A DNA stretch of 64,000 nucleotides from assembly GCF_003633615.1 (NCBI RefSeq), contig NZ_RBKU01000001.1, positions 3,162,001-3,226,000 of the forward strand, read 5' to 3'. Positions 1-8,096 of the stretch are shown here, in pieces. The DNA comes from Mucilaginibacter gracilis (lineage in GTDB: Bacteria; Bacteroidota; Bacteroidia; Sphingobacteriales; Sphingobacteriaceae). Numbering within the stretch: position 1 is the stretch's first letter; each line of letters starts with the position of its first letter. The position numbers and the translations under genes were made by a program. Under the pieces are notes generated by a model. It had not been told where the DNA came from. It worked only from the letters and a program-made list of their open reading frames with translations, and searched no databases.

Positions 1-323
1 TTACCGCAATCGATACAAATAATATGGTCGTGCTGCTTGTATCCGTATGATTTTTCGAACTGGGCCATGTTTTTACCAAACTGGTGTTTGGTAACCAAAT
101 CGCACGAAACCAGTAACTCCAGTGTATTATACACCGTTGCCCGGCTAACGCGGTATTTTTTGTTTTTCATGTGGATGTATAACGATTCCACATCAAAATG
201 ATCGCTGCGTGAGTATATCTCTTCGAGTATGGCAAAACGCTCGGGAGTTTTTCTGAGACTTTTGTTTTCGAGATAGGCTTCGAAAATCTTCTTAACCATC
301 GCTATGGTTTCCTGTACAGCCAT
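1..323 (-). CDS. Fur-family transcriptional regulator (C-terminus cut by window edge)
   Basis: About 107 codons are visible, beginning at the ATG complementary to 321-323. The N-terminal part is a winged helix (about residues 1-85) with the Fur-type recognition segment [12 protein letters not shown]. It leads into the metal-binding stretch [11 protein letters not shown], whose CxxC start is the structural zinc site of Fur, PerR and Zur proteins. Such proteins repress metal-uptake or peroxide-defence genes when metal is bound. The sequence does not separate Fur from PerR or Zur because the dimerisation domain lies outside the window. The gene is divergent from nothing visible; the downstream gap holds an inverted repeat. 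Confidence 0.9.
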   Translation of the reverse strand, partial: MAVQETIAMVKKIFEAYLENKSLRKTPERFAILEEIYSRSDHFDVESLYIHMKNKKYRVSRATVYNTLELLVSCDLVTKHQFGKNMAQFEKSYGYKQHDHIICIDCG

Positions 324-374
324 TGATTATTAATTACAATTCAAAGTTAACTATTTTACTTGAATTTGGAGAGT

Positions 375-500
375 GTTCATAGTTGATGGATCATAGTTGA
401 TAGATCATGGGTCATAGTTTATTGTGTTGATAGTTGGCACTGAATTGAAAAATCAAAATTTACTACGAACCATAATCTATGAACCATTAACCATGATCTA
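375..500. repeat. inverted pair of 'CATAGTTGATGGATCATAG' type repeats
   Basis: The left arm (375-420) is a degenerate run of CATAGTTGATGGATCATAG-like units. The right arm (463-500) carries the complementary words (CTATGAACCATTAACCATG). Similar pairs occur at 17492-17595 and 22958-23043. The right arm runs into the stop codon (complement of 498-500) of the (p)ppGpp synthetase gene. No transposase is nearby. Confidence 0.7.
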
Positions 501-2720
501 CGATGCTTTCTCCACAGCCGAATCAAACCTGGTTACCGATGTGATGCCTTTAACCGTGTTTAGTTTTTTAATTAAATTATCTAAATGGTTAGTATCATTA
601 ACATAAACCATTATTGATCCCTCAAAAATGCCATTATCGCTATCAACAGTTATCGACCGGATATTTACCTTAAAATCATTTGATATTACTGTAGTTAGCT
701 TATTTATCAGGCCAACATCATCAATGCCGGTAATGCGCAGGCCGGTTAAAAAGGCAAGTTCTTGCTGGTTTGTCCAGCGGGCCTTTACAATTCGGTACCC
801 ATAATTACTCATTAGCTTGGTTGCATTTGGGCAACTGGTGCGGTGTATTTTAATGCCCTCGCTTACGGTAATAAAGCCAAACACGTCGTCGCCAGGTATG
901 GGGTTGCAGCAGTTAGATAGCTTGTAATCTATCTTTTGCAGGTCTTCGCCGATGAGCAAAATGTCGCTGTCTTTAGCCTTAATGCTGCGCAGCATACTTT
1001 GCACCTGCTCGGTTTCAATTTTTTCCGGCGATTTAATCTCAATTATCTTTTCCGAAGCCACAAACTCCTTTAAATCCTTCATATCAATGAGGCCCTTTGC
1101 CACATTGTAAAACAAATCCTGGGTTGATGTTAGTTTGAAAAAGTAACTCAGCTTGTAAATATTATCGGAGTTGTAAGTTATTTTAAGCGATTTGAGTTTA
1201 CGCTCCAATATTTCCTTACCATCTTCGGCAATTTTGCGCTTTTCTTCTTTTAATGCCGATTTTATTTTGGCCTTTGCTTTGGCCGTAACCACAATATTCA
1301 GCCAGTCTTCTTTAGGCACCTGCTTGCCCGATGTGATAACTTCCACCTGGTCGCCGTTTTGCAGCTTGTGGCCAAGCGGTACCAATTTGTGGTTCACTTT
1401 GGCACCAATACAACTTGCACCCACGTCGGAGTGTATTTCGAAGGCAAAATCAAGCGCGGTAGCGTTTGATGGTAGTTGAATGAGGGCACCTTTTGGGGTG
1501 AAAATAAAAATCTCGTCGCTAAACAAGTTCATTTTAAAATCATCCAAAAAGTCAAGCGCGTTCGAGTCTGGGTTTTTAAGCAGGTCGCGTACTTTTTGTA
1601 CCCATTGGTCAAGGCCGCTGTCTGTTGATGATTCTTTGTATTTCCAATGTGCGGCAAAACCCTTTTCGGCAATTTCGTTCATGCGTTTGGTGCGTATCTG
1701 CACTTCAACCCATTGGCCGCGCGGCCCCATTACCGTGGTATGTAACGATTCGTATCCGTTTGCTTTTGGCGACGAGATCCAGTCGCGCAAGCGATCAGGA
1801 TTTGGCCTGTATAAATCAGTAATAATAGAGTAAGCCTTCCAGCAGTCTGATTTTTCGTGCTCGGCAGCACTATCCAAAATAATACGGATGGCAAATAAAT
1901 CGTAAACCTCCTCAAAAGGTATCGACTTTTTTTTCATCTTATTCCAAATGGAATGTATTGATTTTGGCCTGCCCAAAATATCGCCGTGAATATCCTGCGC
2001 TGTTAGGCTTTTTTGAACCGGCTGTATAAAATCATGTATAAATTTTTCGCGCTCGGCCTTTTTTTCGTTTAGTTTCGATTTAATGAACTGGTATGTTTCT
2101 CTCTCGGTATACTTCATCGAAAGGTCTTCCAGTTCTGACTTTATGGCATATAAACCTAACCGGTGTGCCAACGGAGCATAGAGATATACCGTTTCCGACG
2201 ATAATTTTAGCTGCTTATCTCGCGGCATAAACTCCATCGTGCGCATATTATGCAACCTATCGGCCAGTTTAATTAAAATAACCCTAACATCATCGGCCAG
2301 GGTAAGCAGCATTTTACGGAAGTTTTCGGCCTGCAGCGAGCTGTTGGTATCAAACACGCCCGATATTTTGGTGAGCCCGTCGATAATTTTGGCTACTTTT
2401 TTACCAAAATCGCGCTCAATATCCTCCAACGTAACGTTAGTATCTTCAACAACATCGTGCAGTAAAGCGCAAACTATTGATGTTGTACCCAGGCCAATTT
2501 CTTCGGCGGCTATTTGCGCTACCGCAATGGGGTGGTATATGTAAGGCTCGCCACTTTTGCGGCGCATGTTTTGGTGGCTTTCCAAAGCCATGTCAAACGC
2601 CTTACGTATCAGGCCTTTATCGCCTTTTTGCATGGTTGGTTTGCAAGCACGCAACAAAGCACGGTATCTTTTTAGTATCTCGTTCTTCTCGGCTTCCAGG
2701 TCAATTACTAAGTCTTTCAT
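498..2720 (-). CDS. rel: bifunctional (p)ppGpp synthetase/hydrolase (RelA/SpoT homologue)
   Basis: A 740-residue long RSH enzyme that makes and degrades the stringent-response alarmone (p)ppGpp in the cytoplasm. An HD hydrolase domain lies at about 40-190, with H63 and the intact metal motif LLHDVVEDT at about 87-94, so hydrolase activity is expected. The synthetase domain (about 245-360) has RPKS, YDLFAIRI, NGYESLHT and VQIRT motifs. A TGS domain is at about 405-465 (EIFIFTPKG), and a C-terminal ACT domain ends the protein (RITGIDDVGLINKL). The length is normal for the family. The gene is single, with repeat-rich gaps on both sides; its stop codon lies in the 375-500 repeat. Confidence 0.97.
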   Translation of the reverse strand: MKDLVIDLEAEKNEILKRYRALLRACKPTMQKGDKGLIRKAFDMALESHQNMRRKSGEPYIYHPIAVAQIAAEEIGLGTTSIVCALLHDVVEDTNVTLEDIERDFGKKVAKIIDGLTKISGVFDTNSSLQAENFRKMLLTLADDVRVILIKLADRLHNMRTMEFMPRDKQLKLSSETVYLYAPLAHRLGLYAIKSELEDLSMKYTERETYQFIKSKLNEKKAEREKFIHDFIQPVQKSLTAQDIHGDILGRPKSIHSIWNKMKKKSIPFEEVYDLFAIRIILDSAAEHEKSDCWKAYSIITDLYRPNPDRLRDWISSPKANGYESLHTTVMGPRGQWVEVQIRTKRMNEIAEKGFAAHWKYKESSTDSGLDQWVQKVRDLLKNPDSNALDFLDDFKMNLFSDEIFIFTPKGALIQLPSNATALDFAFEIHSDVGASCIGAKVNHKLVPLGHKLQNGDQVEVITSGKQVPKEDWLNIVVTAKAKAKIKSALKEEKRKIAEDGKEILERKLKSLKITYNSDNIYKLSYFFKLTSTQDLFYNVAKGLIDMKDLKEFVASEKIIEIKSPEKIETEQVQSMLRSIKAKDSDILLIGEDLQKIDYKLSNCCNPIPGDDVFGFITVSEGIKIHRTSCPNATKLMSNYGYRIVKARWTNQQELAFLTGLRITGIDDVGLINKLTTVISNDFKVNIRSITVDSDNGIFEGSIMVYVNDTNHLDNLIKKLNTVKGITSVTRFDSAVEKAS

Positions 2721-2737
2721 TCGTTGTTTTTATCTTC

Positions 2738-2930
2738 GAGTTGATTAGTTAAGTGGTTGATTAAGTTGATTGTGTGAAGCAGCTTACACTACTCTCTTAT
2801 TCAACCACTCACTCACTCAGCTTAATCTACCTAACACTATTTTTGAATTGATTGAGTTAACCGGTTGATTGGTGAAGCAGTTAGTACTAACTACTCGCTC
2901 ATTCAACCTAATCAACTATTCGCAACCTTT
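2738..2930. repeat. degenerate 'GTTGATTAAGTTGATTG' inverted repeats filling the gap 2721-3024
   Basis: The 304-base gap between the (p)ppGpp synthetase gene and DUF4294 is mostly GTTGATTAAGTTGATTG-like words (2738-2775 and 2850-2875) and their complements (CTTAATCTACC, CAACCTAATCAAC). The arms could pair into long imperfect hairpins. An AT-rich promoter stretch follows from 2940. Confidence 0.6.
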
Positions 2931-3003
2931 TTACAAACCTGTAATTTAATTGCAACAAACTATTAATTATAGCTTTAATATAATAAACTCAAAAAAATAG
3001 CAT

Positions 3004-3011
3004 TAATTTTG
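3004..3011 (+). promoter_or_regulatory. candidate -7 box (TAATTTTG) for the DUF4294 gene
   Basis: TAATTTTG matches the Bacteroidota -7 consensus TAnnTTTG and lies 13 bases before the ATG at 3025. No convincing TTTG -33 box is seen at the usual spacing, so this is a candidate only. Confidence 0.45.
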
Positions 3012-3024
3012 TACAAGTAAAAAT

Positions 3025-3639
3025 ATGAAATTAATTGGGTATTTATTAGTGTTTTGCTTCTGCTTTGGTACTGCCAGTGCCCAGCAGGGTTTGCCTCCTA
3101 AACCTAAATTAGGCAAAAACGATACCATAAGGGTTGCATCTGCCATTGTTGACAATGAGTACATACCCTGGATTATGACACCCGACGCTCAAATTAGAGA
3201 CGTTAGAACTTTTAAAACCCCGCTAGACAGAACAAACTTTTACCGCCTGCGTTATAACGTACTTAAAGTGGAACCCTATGCTATATATGCAGGTAACAGA
3301 TATCGCCAGTTAGAACGGGACCTGGCAACAACTGCCGATAAGGGCAAACAAAAAGAAATGGTTAAAACCTGTGAAAAAGAAATTAAAGATTTATTTAACC
3401 ACGAGATAAAAAATATGAGCATTACCCAGGGCGAAATACTGATTAAACTGGTTAACCGTGAAAGCGGTAACACCAGTTACGAATTGGTTAAAGAGTTAAA
3501 GGGTGGTTTAAATGCTTTTATGTTTCAGTCGTTAGCTCGTATATTTGGGCACAACCTGAAACAAACTTACGATCCGCAGGAAGAAAACGATATCGAAGCG
3601 ATATTAAATTCGGCGGGTTACCAATATCATAGAAACTAA
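3025..3639 (+). CDS. DUF4294 family exported protein
   Basis: A 204-residue protein with a typical signal peptide (MKLIGYLLVFCFCFGTASAQ), so it is exported. The body, from ASAIVDNEYIPWIMTPD to FMFQSLARIFGHNLKQ, is recognisable as DUF4294, a family restricted to Bacteroidota whose function is unknown. It is mostly charged and helical. The stop codon directly abuts the ATG of the glutathione peroxidase gene (3637-3639/3640), and bshB1 follows one base after that gene, so the three genes form a tight operon linking this protein to thiol redox genes by position only. Confidence 0.85.
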   Translation: MKLIGYLLVFCFCFGTASAQQGLPPKPKLGKNDTIRVASAIVDNEYIPWIMTPDAQIRDVRTFKTPLDRTNFYRLRYNVLKVEPYAIYAGNRYRQLERDLATTADKGKQKEMVKTCEKEIKDLFNHEIKNMSITQGEILIKLVNRESGNTSYELVKELKGGLNAFMFQSLARIFGHNLKQTYDPQEENDIEAILNSAGYQYHRN

Positions 3640-4143
3640 ATGGCCGAGAAAAATATTTACCAGTTTGATGTTGAAAAGTTAAACGGGGATGTGGTTAACT
3701 TATCAGCGTATAAGGATAAGGTTTTGTTAATAGTAAATACCGCATCCGAGTGCGGGTTTACTCCACAGCTAACAGATTTAGAAGAGCTCCGCAAGGAAAT
3801 GGATGGTAAGGATTTTGAAATACTGGCTTTCCCGTCCAACGATTTTGGCGGGCAGGAACCCCTGGAAGGCCAATCCATCGAAGCTTTTTGCGAGATTAAC
3901 CACCATACCCATTACTCTGTTTTTAACAAGTTAAGAGTTAGGGGAGAGTATGCACATCCGCTATTCAAATTTTTGGCAGATAAAAAAGAAAATGGCCATG
4001 TAAGCGCAAAACCCAAGTGGAACTTTCACAAATACCTCATCAACAAAAAAGGCGAGGTGGTAGACTTTTTTTATCCCTTCACTAAGCCCAATACTGCTAA
4101 AGTAAAAAAGCGTATTGAGCGTTTACTTTCTTCTGATAAATAA
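3640..4143 (+). CDS. glutathione peroxidase family (Cys-type thiol peroxidase)
   Basis: A 167-residue thioredoxin-fold peroxidase that reduces hydroperoxides. The catalytic residue is Cys38 in NTASECGFTPQ, at the position of selenocysteine in animal enzymes. The remaining tetrad is visible as Gln in AFPSNDFGGQEP and Trp-Asn in KWNFHKY. Cys-type bacterial members usually accept electrons from thioredoxin rather than glutathione. Given the bacillithiol gene next door, bacillithiol is a possible partner, but that is inference. It sits in the operon DUF4294-gpx-bshB1. Confidence 0.95.
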   Translation: MAEKNIYQFDVEKLNGDVVNLSAYKDKVLLIVNTASECGFTPQLTDLEELRKEMDGKDFEILAFPSNDFGGQEPLEGQSIEAFCEINHHTHYSVFNKLRVRGEYAHPLFKFLADKKENGHVSAKPKWNFHKYLINKKGEVVDFFYPFTKPNTAKVKKRIERLLSSDK

Positions 4144-4144
4144 G

Positions 4145-4867
4145 ATGCAAAAATTAGATATTCTTGTTATAGCTGTTCACCCGGATGATGCCGAATTAGG
4201 TTGCTCGGGCACTTTACTAAAGCACGTTGCCCTTGGCCATAAAGTAGGGATGGTTGATTTAACCCAGGGCGAATTGGGTTCCCGCGGCTCGGCCGAGATA
4301 CGTTTGCAGGAAGCTACTCAAGCCGCCGAGATACTCGGATTATCGGCCCGCGAAAACTTACAACTTGCAGACGGGTTTTTTAAAAACGACAAAGAACACC
4401 AACTAAAAGTAATAGCCGCTATACGTAAGTACCAGCCGGATATTGTAATTACCAATGCCTATTATGACAGGCATCCCGATCATGGGCGTGCCTGCGAATT
4501 GGTTACCGACTCTGTTTTTTTATCGGGCTTACGCAAGATAGAAACTTATGAAGATGGCCAACTGCAAAAAGAATGGCGGCCAAATTTGTTATTGCACTTT
4601 ATTCAAGACCAATACATTAAACCCGACTTTATAGTTGATATTACTGCGCATTGGGATAAAAAAATTGAATGCATCCGGGCTTACGGATCGCAGTTTTATA
4701 ACCCCGAGTGGAAAGAAGAGCATCAAACCTATATATCCGGTCAAGATTTTTATCCCATTGTTGAGGGTCGCGCCCGCGAATTTGGTAAAGTTATTGGAGC
4801 CAGGTTTGGCGAAGGATTTTTATCAAAGCGAATTTTGGGTGTTGATAATTTAATGAACCTGCGATAA
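4145..4867 (+). CDS. bshB1: bacillithiol biosynthesis deacetylase BshB1
   Basis: A 240-residue zinc-dependent LmbE-family N-deacetylase. It removes the acetyl group from GlcNAc-malate, the second step of bacillithiol synthesis. The zinc motif AVHPDDAELGC lies at residues 10-20, and the second histidine motif RHPDHGRAC follows in the middle of the protein. TQGELGSRGSAEIRLQEA is typical of BshB1. The chosen ATG at 4145 is one base after the previous stop; an upstream in-frame ATG at 4115 would overlap the peroxidase gene and adds non-conserved residues. Its presence implies that the host makes bacillithiol. Confidence 0.93.
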   Translation: MQKLDILVIAVHPDDAELGCSGTLLKHVALGHKVGMVDLTQGELGSRGSAEIRLQEATQAAEILGLSARENLQLADGFFKNDKEHQLKVIAAIRKYQPDIVITNAYYDRHPDHGRACELVTDSVFLSGLRKIETYEDGQLQKEWRPNLLLHFIQDQYIKPDFIVDITAHWDKKIECIRAYGSQFYNPEWKEEHQTYISGQDFYPIVEGRAREFGKVIGARFGEGFLSKRILGVDNLMNLR

Positions 4868-4874
4868 AAGTAAT

Positions 4875-5020
4875 GATTGAAGGATTGATTGAAGGATTGA
4901 ATGTTTAAGATATTAATTCAGTCAATCATTAACGTTAGACCAGTGATTGAAGGATTGATTGACATAAGTATTGAATATTTAAGTTATTCAATCACTCAAT
5001 AATTCAATCCATCAATCATT
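4875..5020. repeat. 'ATTGAAGGATTGATTG' tandem and inverted repeats
   Basis: Direct units (GATTGAAGGATTGATTG) occur at 4875-4903 and 4938-4961. The complement (CAATCACTCAATAATTCAATCC) is at 4989-5020. They fill most of the gap between bshB1 and the DUF6624 gene and could fold into an imperfect hairpin. This is a different word family from that at 375-500 but has the same layout. Confidence 0.65.
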
Positions 5021-5066
5021 GGCCTCCGCATGCTATTGTGTAATTTGTTTTTACCTATCTTACCGT

Positions 5067-5738
5067 ATGAAATATATTGTTTTGCCTTTACTTATTTGCG
5101 TAGCCGTTGCAGCACATGCGCAACGTAAATTTAATCCGGTTTTAAAGCGGCAGTTAGATAGCGTATTGGTATTAGATCAAAAATATAGAGAATTGCTTAC
5201 TGATTTGTGGAACCCTGCTATGGCAGATAAAATAGCTAAACAATACGGTTCGACACCTGCTAAGTTAACCAATAAGTTTTGGGCATTGCAAAATCACATT
5301 GATTCGGCCAATCAGGTATTTTTAGGGTCAGTTATCGCCAAATATGGTTATCCCGGAACCAGGCTTGTAGGTAAAGAAACCGACGAGGCAGCCTGGAGTA
5401 TAATTCAGCATTCGCCTGATATTGCGAAGTATATACCCATCATTAAACGGGCTGCCGAAACTCACCAATTACCCTTTGATAAGTATGCAATGATGTACGA
5501 CCGCTATTTGCTTAACCAAAACAAGGAGCAAGTTTATGGCACACAGTGCATGACGGTAGAACTTAATAACGGTAAAAAAGAGCCCTGCGTTTGGCCAATA
5601 CAGGACGCCGAGCATGTAAACGAGCGACGTAAAAAAGCGGGCTTTACTACCACTGTTGAACAAAATGCCCTTAGATTGGGCGTAACCTACCGGGTTGTAA
5701 CCATGAGCGAAATGAAAACACGGGTATTTAAACCATAA
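5067..5738 (+). CDS. exported DUF6624-like protein
   Basis: From the ATG at 5067 the product has 223 residues and a clear signal peptide (MKYIVLPLLICVAVAAHAQ). The in-frame ATG at 5019 lies in repeat sequence and would bury the signal peptide, so I reject it. The C-terminal half (YDRYLLNQNKEQVYGTQ, then WPIQDAEHVNERRKKAG) matches the pattern of DUF6624 proteins, which are common exported proteins of unknown function in Bacteroidota. It probably acts in the periplasm. No neighbour suggests a pathway. Confidence 0.75.
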   Translation: MKYIVLPLLICVAVAAHAQRKFNPVLKRQLDSVLVLDQKYRELLTDLWNPAMADKIAKQYGSTPAKLTNKFWALQNHIDSANQVFLGSVIAKYGYPGTRLVGKETDEAAWSIIQHSPDIAKYIPIIKRAAETHQLPFDKYAMMYDRYLLNQNKEQVYGTQCMTVELNNGKKEPCVWPIQDAEHVNERRKKAGFTTTVEQNALRLGVTYRVVTMSEMKTRVFKP

Positions 5739-5943
5739 GCTGTATTAACGGCAGGTTTAAAGAAGTTGGGTCGACAAGGATATACTAATTGCTTGTTAGG
5801 CACTTTGATGGGGCTGTATCCGTAAGTAATAGCGGTTTGCTTGTTAAATTTATTCGTGATGAAAACCTGAATAGGGGTGGGAACATAAAAAATATAAAAC
5901 ACCTTTTCAATTTAGCCGTTTATAGGTTAACCAAACCTAGTTT

Positions 5944-7308
5944 ATGGCAAATATATTTTCTAAGGCCCGTGGGCTTTTCCACCTGTTCCAATCAATTGAT
6001 ATTAATCAAATAAGTACCCTTGCATCTAAAATAGACCTGGGCGAAGTTATGGCAGCCGTTGGTAAGCTTGATGATAACCAACTCAACAGCGTTGTTAAAA
6101 TGCTGAAGAGCGGCGGTAGTCATCATCAAAAAGAATTACCTGCCATAGAAGGCGATTTTTATCACCTCGGCCATGCCCTAACTGATGAGGAACGGGCTTT
6201 GCAACTCAAGGTACGCGCCTTTATGGAAGCCGAAATTAAACCCATAGCCAACGAATATTGGTTAAAGGCCGAGTTTCCGTTTCAAATAATACCCAAGCTT
6301 GCCCAACTTAATATTTGCGGTTTAACCTACCAGGGTTATGGCTGCCCCAATAAAACGTTTTTAATGGAAGGTATACTGGCTATGGAAATGGCCCGTGTTG
6401 ATACGTCTATCTCCACGTTTTTCGGCGTGCAAAGCGGCTTATGTATGGGTTCTATCTACCTATGCGGATCTGAAGAGCAAAAGCAGGAATGGTTGCCGCA
6501 ATTACAGCAATTTAAAGCCATTGGTGCCTTTGGCTTAACCGAGCCCGAAGTTGGATCGGCTGCTGCCGGAGGTTTAACCACAACCGCTAAAAGAAACGGA
6601 GACACCTGGGTGCTAAACGGACAAAAGAAATGGATAGGCAATGCCACCTTTGCTGATGTTACCGTAATTTGGGCGCGCGACCTGGACGATAACCAGGTTA
6701 AGGGTTTTTTAGTGCGCAAGGGTAACCCCGGTTTTAGTGTAGAAAAAATACAGGACAAAATGGCCCTGCGTATTGTGCAAAACGGCTTGATTACTTTAAA
6801 CAATTGTGTGGTGCAAGAGGCCGACAGGATGCAAAACGCCAACTCGTTTAAAGATACTGCTAAGGTTTTACAGATGACCAGGGCCGGTGTGGCGTGGCAG
6901 GCCGTAGGCTGTGCCCGCGGTGCCTACGAAAGCGCGCTTGATTATACCCGCAAGCGGAAACAGTTTGGTAAACCCATAGCATCATTCCAGCTTATTCAAA
7001 ACCATTTGGTTGAGATGTTATCAAATCTTACTGCTATGCAAACCCTCTGTTTCAGGCTATCGCAGTTACAGGATGAAGGAAAGCTGAAAGACGAGCATGC
7101 CTCGCTCGCTAAGGTGTTTTGCTCGTTACGCACCCGCGATGTGGTTAGCCACGCACGCGAAGTAATGGGTGGCAACGGTATTTTGTTGGAATATAACGTA
7201 GCGCGCTTTGTTGCCGACGCTGAAGCTATATACTCTTACGAGGGTACCAAAGAAATTAATTCACTGATTGTGGGCCGCGCGATAACTGGTTTTAGCGCTT
7301 TTGTTTAG
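5944..7308 (+). CDS. acyl-CoA dehydrogenase family protein (glutaryl-CoA/ACX4-like)
   Basis: A 454-residue flavoenzyme. After an N-terminal extension of about 60 residues it has the normal acyl-CoA dehydrogenase order. The helical domain comes first, then the FAD-binding beta domain with FGLTEPEVGSAAAG and WIGNATFADV, then the C-terminal helical domain with TRKRKQFGKPIASFQLIQ, VMGGNGILLEYNVARFVAD and YEGTKEINSLIVGRAI. The Glu of YEGT is the catalytic base in glutaryl-CoA dehydrogenases and plant short-chain oxidases. It likely oxidises a short-chain or dicarboxylic acyl-CoA; the substrate cannot be read. L-lysine 6-transaminase nearby makes a role in lysine breakdown via glutaryl-CoA plausible. 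An alternative is a general short-chain dehydrogenase. Confidence 0.9.
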   Translation: MANIFSKARGLFHLFQSIDINQISTLASKIDLGEVMAAVGKLDDNQLNSVVKMLKSGGSHHQKELPAIEGDFYHLGHALTDEERALQLKVRAFMEAEIKPIANEYWLKAEFPFQIIPKLAQLNICGLTYQGYGCPNKTFLMEGILAMEMARVDTSISTFFGVQSGLCMGSIYLCGSEEQKQEWLPQLQQFKAIGAFGLTEPEVGSAAAGGLTTTAKRNGDTWVLNGQKKWIGNATFADVTVIWARDLDDNQVKGFLVRKGNPGFSVEKIQDKMALRIVQNGLITLNNCVVQEADRMQNANSFKDTAKVLQMTRAGVAWQAVGCARGAYESALDYTRKRKQFGKPIASFQLIQNHLVEMLSNLTAMQTLCFRLSQLQDEGKLKDEHASLAKVFCSLRTRDVVSHAREVMGGNGILLEYNVARFVADAEAIYSYEGTKEINSLIVGRAITGFSAFV

Positions 7309-7380
7309 TGAGTGTTTTTAAGTCAAACTTTCAGCCTGTCCCGAACTGAAGAGTAAAGACTCCTGACTGAGGAATAAAAA

Positions 7381-7410
7381 AGAAGCCGGTATTGGGCGAT
7401 ACCGGCTTCT
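7381..7410. terminator. bidirectional intrinsic terminator
   Basis: A perfect 12-bp stem, AGAAGCCGGTAT (7381-7392) with ATACCGGCTTCT (7399-7410), and a 6-base loop. It is preceded by an A-run (T-run on the minus strand) and followed by GTATTTG. It sits between convergent genes, the acyl-CoA dehydrogenase and the minus-strand gene at 7419. Confidence 0.85.
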
Positions 7411-7418
7411 GTATTTGT

Positions 7419-7877
7419 TTAGTATTTTACGTAATCAAAACGATTATTCTCGTTGTTTCTTTCGCGTTTTAACTTATGCTCGTTAGAAAGCTTAAGTAGG
7501 ATGCCCGATAATTCGGAGGTTTTAAAGTCCGAATCAAATTGTTCTTTGCAATAATTTGCAATACCGGCAATTGATCTGGGGACATCAAAAAAGTCGGTAT
7601 GAATTATTTGGTTCAAAATTTTAGTGGCGCCGGGCTTTTTGCGGCCTCTAATTCTGCTGTCGGCTCCATCATCTTCTGATGAGCTGCTGATGAACTTCCT
7701 GTTACGGCGTTCTTGTAATTTAGACAAATCACCTTCGGTGTCATGTCTTTCCCCATCCATAATGCTGTCCAATAAGCGGTCAATAATTTTAACCTGGACC
7801 GCTTCTGAACGGAATGCGTTTACGACTTCGGAGATTTCTAGTAGCTGTTTTCTTAATTTTTCAGTGTGTTTGCTCAT
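7419..7877 (-). CDS. hypothetical protein with possible C-terminal winged helix
   Basis: A 152-residue charged protein that I do not recognise. The N-terminal half is predicted helical (LRKQLLEISEVVNAFRSEAVQVKIIDRLLDSI). A basic, Ser/Arg-rich linker follows. The C-terminal 75 residues (ILNQIIHTDFFDV to NNRFDYVKY) look like a small winged-helix unit, so DNA binding is possible but unproved. The prophage protein at 49716-50255 has a loosely similar coiled-coil plus C-terminal winged-helix plan. The terminator at 7381-7410 lies directly downstream. It has a long AT-rich leader (7878-8096). Confidence 0.6.
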   Translation of the reverse strand: MSKHTEKLRKQLLEISEVVNAFRSEAVQVKIIDRLLDSIMDGERHDTEGDLSKLQERRNRKFISSSSEDDGADSRIRGRKKPGATKILNQIIHTDFFDVPRSIAGIANYCKEQFDSDFKTSELSGILLKLSNEHKLKRERNNENNRFDYVKY

Positions 7878-8096
7878 GGTGCATTTTTTTTCTAATTCAT
7901 TGTGTATTAAGTTTGTGTGTACTTACTTTAAACTGCTCGTACTATTTGTACATATATAACCAGGGGTATAATTATATATTTAAGCAATTATACTACTAAA
8001 CAACGTGTAAAAACATAAAAAGTATATATTATAATAAAAAAAGTATAGATAATGCTGTTACAATTTTGTTACAATCAAAAAAAAATACAATACTAG

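Noticed and set aside
1192..1833. Open frames antisense to the (p)ppGpp synthetase gene
   Set aside because: Shadow frames of a well-conserved gene; composition and lack of family resemblance argue against coding.
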